Source: Cyanobacteria bacterium UBA8803 (GTDB taxonomy: Bacteria; Cyanobacteriota; Cyanobacteriia; Cyanobacteriales; Coleofasciculaceae). From it: 6,643 bases of DNA. The notes beneath the pieces are model-generated. The model was not told the origin of the DNA, did no database searches, and saw nothing but the letters and a program-made list of their open reading frames with translations. Position numbers and translations under genes: made by a program. Location: contig DNXU01000204.1 in assembly GCA_003505715.1 (NCBI GenBank), positions 22,077 through 28,719 of the forward strand, given 5' to 3'. Each line of letters opens with the position of its first letter. The first letter of the stretch is position 1. Positions 1-5,744 of this stretch are shown here, piece after piece.

Positions 1-1
1 A

Positions 2-19
2 CCCATCACCCATCACCCA
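2..19. repeat. Short tandem heptamer (CCCATCA)n, cut by the left edge
   Basis: Two exact CCCATCA units (2-8 and 9-15) are followed by a partial third (CCCA, 16-19). The array may continue to the left of the window. Short tandem heptamers of this kind are common in intergenic DNA of filamentous cyanobacteria. No function can be assigned. From here to the first gene (20-154) I see no convincing sigma-70 promoter, operator or RNA gene. Confidence 0.6.
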
Positions 20-144
20 ATTGATTGCATAAGCTCCTGCTAGTTAGAGATAGTTAACAATGTAGTCGCTCAGGAACGGCGTACACTAGCACGCATGAAC
101 ATCTCTTCCCCTCTTTCCCTAAATCTATTGCCCTAAGGATAGTT

Positions 145-149
145 AAGGA
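145..149 (+). promoter_or_regulatory. Ribosome binding site of the metalloprotease gene
   Basis: AAGGA lies 5 nt before the ATG at 155, a normal Shine-Dalgarno spacing. It supports this start, which also gives a protein beginning directly with a hydrophobic export signal. Confidence 0.6.
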
Positions 150-154
150 AATCT

Positions 155-2260
155 ATGACAAATCAGCAGTTCACTGCATTTCTCTTGATTTTCTGCCTAA
201 CCACTGTCACTGCTGTTCTCTGGTCTAGGCTGGGACTAGCGCAGCCAATTCCCATTCCCGGAACTACAGTTCGAGCAGCTTCAGTTCCAGAGTTATTTAC
301 TGCCATTCCTATGGGCAAGGGTTGGAGTATCTCTACCCGACAAGCAGACTCGACCGTAATTCGCCAGAGACTCGTAAAAGCCAATGTTAATTTACTGACC
401 CGTACCACAGGTCAGGCACTGCGCTTGAATTTGTTTGAGGATTTGGCTTATAACGTCACCATTGAACGCAGAAGAACCTCAGTAGATGGATTAGTGGGAG
501 GTGAATTAACCTCAGTGCAGTTCGGCAGAATTGCAGATATACCCCAGAGTGAAGTATATCTCACCAGCCGGGGGCACATCCTGTCTGGCAATATTCGACT
601 CCCCGATGGACAACTCTACGAGATTCGCTACCTCCGTTCTGGCGTTCATGCCGTGCGCGAAATCGATCAAAATGTCTTTCCAGAAGATCCTCCACCGAAG
701 GTATGGGAGAAAGGCAGAGAAGGAGAGAGCAATCGCCTCCTTAAAACGGAACAGTGGATTTTGGATGGGAATGAGAGACCCCAGCCAAAACATAGCACTG
801 ATATAAGTGGGGGTCTGTTACTCCCGGATCGGAAACAGGAAATAGAAAAAACTATTCCCTATTCCCTATTCCCTGTGCCCTACTTGGATGTGATGGTTGT
901 TTATACCTCAGCAGCACGTCGAGCAGCTGGGGGTACGGTAGCGATGAACAGTTTGATTGACCTAGCTGAAATGGAAACTAACCAAGGTTTCGCCAACAGT
1001 CATATTAACCTCCAAATTCGCATCGTTCATCGGCAAGAAGTAAATTATCTAGAGTCGGGGAGTAGTTCAACAGACTTAAAGCGACTCATCAATCCGAAAG
1101 ATGGTTTTCTGGACTCACTCCAAAGCCTGCGCCAACTTTATAAAGTTGATGCGGTAAGTTTATGGGTGAATCATCTAGATTCCTGTGGCCTGAGTCGGTT
1201 AATGAAGTCGGCTTCTATGGCCTTTCGAGACCGAGCCTTTAGCGTAGTTAGAGATGACTGTGCTACGGGATATTATTCTTTTGCTCACGAACTCGGACAT
1301 AACTTAGGGGCAGATCACGATATCAAACACGCTCAAAATGGGGTCTATGCCTATTCCCACGGCTACCAAGACCCGGATGGCGAGTTTCGCACGATTATGG
1401 CCTACAAATGTCCGGGTGGTTGCCAGCGCAGGAACTATTGGTCTAATCCCAACCTAACCCTAAATGGCAAACCTTTGGGAATTGCCGATCGCGCTGATAA
1501 TGTGCGCACCTTAAATAATACCCTATCTATTGCCAAAGCTTGGGACAACCCGGGATTACCAGGCCAGTGTTTTGCCCGACAGGTTTACTGGCGGGGCAGT
1601 TATTTCTCTAAGGATTGGATTGGTACTTTAAGAAATAAAGGCTATTTGATTACCGATTTAGCAGAAAGAGGGCAGGAATGGGCTGTCGTACTTTCTCAAC
1701 CCTTGGAATACAACGAGCAAGAGTGGGTAACCGAGGGAAACTTTCCTAAAAATCAGATTCAATCCCACTGGAATGAGGGGCGATATATTACAGAGGTAGG
1801 GACAACCAAAAAGCGTTGGCTAGTGGTGATGTCTAAACCTGCTAGTTATACCAGACAACACTGGATGACTAGTAATAATGTTCCCAAAGATTGGATTAAA
1901 CAGGAGTGGGATGCAGGCAACAGAATTACTACAATAGGAGCTAGAGAGAACCAGTGGGCAGTAGTAGCATCAAATCCAACTCAATATAAAAAACAACGCT
2001 GGTCAACTGAAAAACAATTCCCTCGTAATTGGATCAAAGCGGGATGGAAAAAGCAAAGCAAAATTACCAGTATTGCGGCAACGAGAGAACAATTTGCCGT
2101 GGTGATGTCCCAACCTAGCCGTTACGACATGCAAGTCTGGGTGACGGCTCAGAATTTCCCCGATACCTGGATTTATGACCAGCGAAAGACAGGTTATCAG
2201 ATTACGGGTTTAGCGGCAACTGATAACCGCTGGGCGGTTGTGATGTCTAAGTGCAAGTAA
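155..2260 (+). CDS. Secreted metzincin-type zinc metalloprotease with C-terminal Trp-rich (DUF7477-like) repeats
   Basis: This 701-residue protein is probably an exported zinc endopeptidase of the reprolysin-like (M12B-related) group. Residues 6-23 are hydrophobic, with possible signal cleavage near residue 30. Residues about 40-180 resemble the propeptide region of bacterial reprolysin-like proteases, ending in EIDQNVFPEDPPP; no propeptide cysteine switch is visible. A low-complexity linker (about 181-242) leads to the catalytic domain (about 243-466). There HELGHNLGADH supplies zinc ligands H378, H382 and H388 and catalytic E379, and RTIMAY (M415) is the likely Met-turn. Residues 477-701 hold five repeats whose leading Trp residues are W479, W524, W570, W616 and W662. 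They resemble DUF7477, also known from plant MUT9-like kinases; that assignment is from memory. AAGGA 5 nt upstream supports the start. An orthocaspase gene follows after 56 bp, probably in the same operon. Substrate unknown. All catalytic residues are present, so it should be active. Confidence 0.9.
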   Translation: MTNQQFTAFLLIFCLTTVTAVLWSRLGLAQPIPIPGTTVRAASVPELFTAIPMGKGWSISTRQADSTVIRQRLVKANVNLLTRTTGQALRLNLFEDLAYNVTIERRRTSVDGLVGGELTSVQFGRIADIPQSEVYLTSRGHILSGNIRLPDGQLYEIRYLRSGVHAVREIDQNVFPEDPPPKVWEKGREGESNRLLKTEQWILDGNERPQPKHSTDISGGLLLPDRKQEIEKTIPYSLFPVPYLDVMVVYTSAARRAAGGTVAMNSLIDLAEMETNQGFANSHINLQIRIVHRQEVNYLESGSSSTDLKRLINPKDGFLDSLQSLRQLYKVDAVSLWVNHLDSCGLSRLMKSASMAFRDRAFSVVRDDCATGYYSFAHELGHNLGADHDIKHAQNGVYAYSHGYQDPDGEFRTIMAYKCPGGCQRRNYWSNPNLTLNGKPLGIADRADNVRTLNNTLSIAKAWDNPGLPGQCFARQVYWRGSYFSKDWIGTLRNKGYLITDLAERGQEWAVVLSQPLEYNEQEWVTEGNFPKNQIQSHWNEGRYITEVGTTKKRWLVVMSKPASYTRQHWMTSNNVPKDWIKQEWDAGNRITTIGARENQWAVVASNPTQYKKQRWSTEKQFPRNWIKAGWKKQSKITSIAATREQFAVVMSQPSRYDMQVWVTAQNFPDTWIYDQRKTGYQITGLAATDNRWAVVMSKCK
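854..881 (+). repeat. In-frame heptamer repeat (ATTCCCT)3 plus one degenerate unit
   Basis: Three exact ATTCCCT units (854-860, 861-867, 868-874) and a diverged GTGCCCT (875-881) lie inside the metalloprotease gene. They are translated as IPYSLFPVP (residues 234-242), directly before the first strand of the catalytic domain (YLDVMVVYTS). Heptamers like this are usually intergenic in cyanobacteria; here four units (28 bp) are read through without breaking the frame. Confidence 0.75.
1583..2257 (+). repeat. Five-fold 46-residue Trp repeat in the metalloprotease tail
   Basis: The protein repeat spans residues 477-701. Units begin at W479, W524, W570, W616 and W662, so the spacing is 45, 46, 46 and 46. 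The shared pattern is W-x-T...-F/V-P-x-x-W/Q-I...G-x-x-I-T-x-x-x...-W/F-A/L-V-V-x-S-x-P. Conservation is at protein level; the DNA units have diverged, so this is an old duplication. The even spacing suggests a bladed or tandem beta fold used for binding to a surface, polymer or protein, which is inference. Confidence 0.85.
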
Positions 2261-2289
2261 ATTTAAACCAAATTAAACAAAATTAAACA
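2259..2289. repeat. A/T-rich repeat with about 10-bp period between the two protease genes
   Basis: AAATTAAACA occurs twice in tandem (2270-2279, 2280-2289), preceded by the related AAATTTAAACC (2259-2269), which begins in the stop codon. The spacing is close to one helical turn. It could be phased A/T DNA or simple slippage. No hairpin or T-tract terminator was seen in the 56-bp gap, consistent with read-through into the next gene. Confidence 0.5.
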
Positions 2290-2306
2290 TTTGGGTGTAG
2301 CAAGGG

Positions 2307-2312
2307 AAGAGG
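2307..2312 (+). promoter_or_regulatory. Ribosome binding site of the caspase-family gene
   Basis: AAGAGG lies 4 nt before the ATG at 2317, with a second purine-rich AAGGGA just upstream (2302-2307). It supports this start, which places the twin-arginine leader at the very N-terminus. Confidence 0.55.
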
Positions 2313-2316
2313 AAAT

Positions 2317-4554
2317 ATGAATAAAATCAAACGCCGTCATTTTTTACAATTTACTGGGTCAGCTCTAGCCAGCCTGGGTTTGAGCCAACTAGATATTAGG
2401 CGTCAAGGCGATCGCTATGCCAAGGTTCTCGCCCAAGATACTCCCCGCAAACTAGCTTTATTGGTGGGGGTCAATCAATACCCCTCTCCCATCCCTTCCT
2501 TACAGGGCTGTCTGACCGATGTGGAATTGCAGTACGAACTACTAGTGCGGCGCTTTGGCTTTAACTCCAACGATATTCTCAAAATCACCGATGAAGCAGA
2601 AATCAAGCCCACTCGCCAAAATATTATAGATGCCTTTGAAAATCATTTAATTAAACAGGCTAAACCAGGGGATGTGGTAGTGTTTCACTACTCCGGACAC
2701 GGTTCCCGCGTTATCGATCCCAATCCGATTGACCCGGATGGCTTAAATGGTACGATGGTGCCCAATAATCGCTATGCCGAAGATAATCCAGATTCTGGTA
2801 TCGTCCGCGATATTATGGGGCGGACGCTGTTTCTGTGGATGTACGCCCTGCAAACGGAGAACACCACCGTAGTGTTAGATAGCTGCTATTCTGGCGGTGG
2901 GTTGCGAGGTAACTTTGTTGTGCGGGCGCTATCCTCACGGCAGGGGAGTGGAGACGATCGCCCCAGTCAAGAGGAATTAGATTACCAACAGCAGTGGCTT
3001 TCCAAACTGGGTCTGGCTGCCGATAAGTTCCAAGAACTGCGCCGCCAGGGCATTGCTAAAGGGGTAGCCCTCGGTTCAGCTCAACGCAACCAATTGGCAA
3101 CGGATGCGCCGTTCAGCGATTTTCATGCCGGAGCGTTTACCTATCTCCTTACTCGCTACCTCTGGCAACAACCTGTCAATCAGCCTCTGAGTTCAGTCTT
3201 TGTAAACTTGGCTCGCAGTACCAAAGATGTGGCCGAGTCGTCGGGAATTGTTCAAGAACCCCGTTATGAGGTTAAACCGGGAAGCGATCGCGACCAAGAA
3301 CCAGTCTATTTTCTTGAATCTTCTACACCATCAGCAGAAGGGGCGGTACGGAAGATTGAAGGCGACCAAATCGAGTTTTGGTTAGGGGGGGTATCTGCTC
3401 AAAGTCTAGATGCTTTTAAACAGGGAGCAGTGTTTTCCCTGATTAACAACGAAGGACAGGTACAGGGACAAGTAGAGCAAACCTCTCGCAGAGGTCTGAT
3501 CGGGAAAGGTACACTACGTTTGTTAACACGTCCCTCGAAACTAGGAAGTTTTCTGCAAGAACGAGTGCGGGGCGTCCCTACTGATTTAAAGCTGCGCGTA
3601 GGACTAGACCCCTCTCTGGGCAATGATACCCAAGCCGCAGGGACAATCCTCCAGTCCCTTAGCCGGATGGAAGTAGTACCTGTGAATCAACAGTCTGTAG
3701 TAGACTACCTACTTGGCCGCATGACTAGGAACTATTTACAGCAGGCACGAAAGCAGGGATTAAACAACTTACCCTCAGAAGGGAGTTTGGGGTTGTTTAC
3801 GCCGGGATTAAACCCAGTTCCCGACTCCTTCGACCAACCGGGCGAGTCTGTGCAAGATGCGATCGCTCGCCTGCGTCCCCGCCTCAAAATGTTGCTAGCA
3901 GGTCGGCTGTTACGATTGATACTTAACAGCGATGCTTCTAATTTAAATGTGGCCATGACCGTCAAGCCGTTAGGTGGTAGGGGAATTCCTAACAGCTACG
4001 GCAGTCGCGGTGCCCAACAAGCTGGCATTATTGCCAAGACAGTTTCCAGGATGACTCTGACACCGGGCACGGAGATTAAGGTTGAGGTTCAAAATAATGA
4101 AAATAGGGATTTGTATATCGGCGTGCTAGTCATCGGCAGTGGTGGCGAACTCGTCGTACTGTACCCATCCGACTGGAATGCACCTGAGGAAGCGGCACGG
4201 GTACTAGCAGGAAAATCTCTGACGGTGCCGCCAACGACTGATAAGCCAGAGGAAGATTTCCACTTTATCGTTAACGGTCCGGCTGGTTTCCTGGAGTTGT
4301 TAGTTATCGCCAGTACGGAGTCACTGCGGGATGTATTGAAGGGATTGCAAACCATTGCCCGAGGCCGGGGGGTAGAAAGGCGATCGGGCGATCCTTTAAT
4401 TTTACAGGAAGATGAACCTGTCAAAGTAATGGAAGATTTGCTCGGAGATTTGGATCGCAATGCCCGAAGTACTGTTACTCTAACTAGAGGCGTGCGAGCG
4501 GTGGATACCAAGCAGATGGCGGCACTCTCAGCCATTATTGAGGTAGTTGATTAG
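2317..4554 (+). CDS. Exported caspase-family (C14) peptidase, orthocaspase/metacaspase type, with DUF4384-like C-terminus
   Basis: This 745-residue protein is a predicted cysteine peptidase of clan CD. The N-terminus (KRRHFLQFTG, then a short hydrophobic stretch) resembles a Tat signal, with possible cleavage after VLA (residue 39), so it probably acts outside the cytoplasm. The p20-like domain (about 44-200) contains HYSGHG with catalytic H128 and DSCYSGG with catalytic C190. D188 is the acidic S1-pocket residue linked to Arg/Lys preference in metacaspases. A linker (about 205-245) leads to a p10-like part (about 246-335). A beta-rich middle region and a segment at about 545-670 (TPGTEIKVEVQNN, then LYIGVLVIGSGGELVVLYPS) match the DUF4384 region often joined to cyanobacterial caspases. 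The catalytic dyad is intact, so this is not a pseudo-orthocaspase. Three HIP1 octamers lie inside the gene. It follows the metalloprotease by 56 bp on the same strand. Substrates are unknown. Confidence 0.94.
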   Translation: MNKIKRRHFLQFTGSALASLGLSQLDIRRQGDRYAKVLAQDTPRKLALLVGVNQYPSPIPSLQGCLTDVELQYELLVRRFGFNSNDILKITDEAEIKPTRQNIIDAFENHLIKQAKPGDVVVFHYSGHGSRVIDPNPIDPDGLNGTMVPNNRYAEDNPDSGIVRDIMGRTLFLWMYALQTENTTVVLDSCYSGGGLRGNFVVRALSSRQGSGDDRPSQEELDYQQQWLSKLGLAADKFQELRRQGIAKGVALGSAQRNQLATDAPFSDFHAGAFTYLLTRYLWQQPVNQPLSSVFVNLARSTKDVAESSGIVQEPRYEVKPGSDRDQEPVYFLESSTPSAEGAVRKIEGDQIEFWLGGVSAQSLDAFKQGAVFSLINNEGQVQGQVEQTSRRGLIGKGTLRLLTRPSKLGSFLQERVRGVPTDLKLRVGLDPSLGNDTQAAGTILQSLSRMEVVPVNQQSVVDYLLGRMTRNYLQQARKQGLNNLPSEGSLGLFTPGLNPVPDSFDQPGESVQDAIARLRPRLKMLLAGRLLRLILNSDASNLNVAMTVKPLGGRGIPNSYGSRGAQQAGIIAKTVSRMTLTPGTEIKVEVQNNENRDLYIGVLVIGSGGELVVLYPSDWNAPEEAARVLAGKSLTVPPTTDKPEEDFHFIVNGPAGFLELLVIASTESLRDVLKGLQTIARGRGVERRSGDPLILQEDEPVKVMEDLLGDLDRNARSTVTLTRGVRAVDTKQMAALSAIIEVVD

Positions 4555-4557
4555 CGC

Positions 4558-4597
4558 TCTTTGGTCGATGAGAGACAATAGAGTATTCTCCCAAAGA
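4558..4597. terminator. Imperfect inverted repeat in the convergent gap, possible bidirectional terminator
   Basis: TCTTTGG (4558-4564) pairs with CCAAAGA (4591-4597). The interior can add either GAGA/TCTC (4570-4573 with 4587-4590) or AATA/TATT around a GAG loop (4577-4587). It lies 3 bp past the caspase stop and downstream of copB on the other strand. Neither strand has a T-tract after the stem, so intrinsic termination is uncertain. Nothing else is evident in the 98-bp gap (4555-4652) except a direct repeat of GGGACTA (4600-4606, 4609-4615). Confidence 0.3.
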
Positions 4598-4652
4598 CCG
4601 GGACTACTGGGACTAATGAAACCCGAACAAGAGAAAGCCTTAAAATAGCGGT

Positions 4653-5744
4653 TTAGAACAACAGCCGCAAGCCACCTACAAGTGAGAAGTTATCGGTACT
4701 TTCCCCTTCTTCTCGTGCGAAGTCGGCAGCAGCTCCAAACTTGCGCGTCCAAGAAATTCCGACATAGGGGGCAAATTTACGAGTTACTTCGTAACGCAAC
4801 CGCAGACCTAACTCAATATCGTTGAGACCCGTGCCTACGCCAAACTCCTCTACTTCCTGAAGCGCCAGATTAACCTCTAATTCAGGCTGTAATACCAGCC
4901 GTTGGGTGAGCAGTAATTCATATTCAGCAGCGAGTCTGGCAGAAACATCGCCGTCTTCACTGATGAATAGTGCAGCATCAACCTCAAACAGGTACGGTGT
5001 TAATCCTTGAACTCCAACGACCGCAAAGGCACGTCCTTGATCGCGATCGGAACTGTCGAGCCTATCGTACCGCAAACCTACCTGCAAATCCCAGTAAGGC
5101 GCAATGAGCTGACCGTACAAAACCTGAATTTCGGCTTCTGTGCCCTCGTCTCCTTCCAGATCTACTTCACCTTCGGTTTTAAGCCAAATCCGTCTGTAGT
5201 CACCACCAACCCAACCTTGTGCATCCCAATTGAGCGTATTAGACCCGTCGTTATTGCGATATTCTAACTGGTCGATCAGCAGCAGCCAAAATACTTGATT
5301 GTCCTCTACTGGCGAAGGCCATTGTTCTCGATCGGTGTCATTGGCAATTTCAATAGTGGGTTGAAGTGTTTGAACTCGATTATCCTCTACTGGTGGCAAC
5401 TCTTGTTGTTGGTTGGTATCATTAGCAGTTTCGACAGTAGATTGAAGTGTTTCGGCTTGATTATCCTCTGCTAGTGGCGGCAATGCGTTTTCATTTAGAT
5501 TGCCTGTATTTTTGAAGGCTGGTCGAATTGTTTCAGCTTGGTTGTTCTCGACTAATGGCAGCAATTGTACTTCATGTATATCCTCAGCAATTGTGGAAGT
5601 GAATTGAAAGGTTTCAGCTTGATTGTTCTGTACTCGTAGGGGCAATTCTGCTTCTGCCTGTAGAAGAGGCGCATAACTCATCAAACTAACAAAACTAATT
5701 AATCCCGCTACAGCACTGGGGTAATTTCTTCTTAAGAATTTCAT
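4653..5744 (-). CDS. copB: Copper resistance protein B (CopB), outer-membrane beta-barrel, with an atypical N-terminal repeat region
   Basis: CopB-family proteins are outer-membrane barrels that work with periplasmic CopA in copper tolerance. This one has 363 residues. Residues 1-32 form a signal peptide: MKFLRR, a hydrophobic core, then a small-residue cleavage area near LLQAEA. Residues 34-150 are an acidic Asn/Gln-rich repeat array. From about 151 the family domain is clear: LLIDQLEYR, LNWDAQGWVGGDYRRIWLKT, LYGQLIAPYWDLQVGLRYD, TPYLFEVDAALFISEDGDVS, then LRLRYEVTRKFAPYVGISW. The chain ends in Phe (GGLRLLF), typical of barrels inserted by the BAM machinery. Oddly, after the signal peptide there is no Met or Cys and only one His (H57), although family members usually carry Met/His-rich motifs near the N-terminus. 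Its ATG overlaps the copA stop codon, with a weak AGG 3 nt upstream and GGGGG further back. Expression therefore probably depends on copA translation and an unseen upstream promoter. Confidence 0.9.
   Translation of the reverse strand: MKFLRRNYPSAVAGLISFVSLMSYAPLLQAEAELPLRVQNNQAETFQFTSTIAEDIHEVQLLPLVENNQAETIRPAFKNTGNLNENALPPLAEDNQAETLQSTVETANDTNQQQELPPVEDNRVQTLQPTIEIANDTDREQWPSPVEDNQVFWLLLIDQLEYRNNDGSNTLNWDAQGWVGGDYRRIWLKTEGEVDLEGDEGTEAEIQVLYGQLIAPYWDLQVGLRYDRLDSSDRDQGRAFAVVGVQGLTPYLFEVDAALFISEDGDVSARLAAEYELLLTQRLVLQPELEVNLALQEVEEFGVGTGLNDIELGLRLRYEVTRKFAPYVGISWTRKFGAAADFAREEGESTDNFSLVGGLRLLF
5295..5645 (-). repeat. N-terminal 26-28-residue repeats of CopB
   Basis: Four full units start at L34, L62, L88 and L116, each with a core like LPPVEDNQAETLQ followed by a variable Thr/Asn/Glu segment. 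A fifth core (PSPVEDNQV, from P143) runs straight into the barrel. Unit lengths are 28, 26, 28 and 27. The units are acidic and carry no Cys or Met and one His. This looks like repeated duplication of the segment that precedes the barrel. Confidence 0.8.
5741..5744 (-). other. ATGA overlap of copA stop and copB start
   Basis: On the minus strand the copB ATG (5744-5742) shares bases with the copA TGA (5743-5741). This 4-bp overlap is typical of translational coupling and indicates that copA and copB lie on one transcript. Confidence 0.85.

Noticed and set aside
2..19. Edge repeat considered as part of a CRISPR array
   Set aside because: The units are 7 bp with no spacers, so it is a simple tandem repeat.
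21..87. Possible promoter elements (TTGATT at 21-26, TTAACA at 54-59, TACACT at 82-87)
   Set aside because: No pair of these boxes has an acceptable 16-18 bp spacing with a good -10 match, so no promoter is claimed.
4089..4535. Minus-strand open frame of 148 codons opposite the caspase gene
   Set aside because: It is antisense to a clearly coding DUF4384-like region, and its Ser/Arg/Pro-rich composition is typical of a shadow frame.
5007..5267. Plus-strand open frame of 86 codons opposite copB
   Set aside because: It lies wholly antisense to the conserved barrel-coding part of copB and has no domain or upstream signal.
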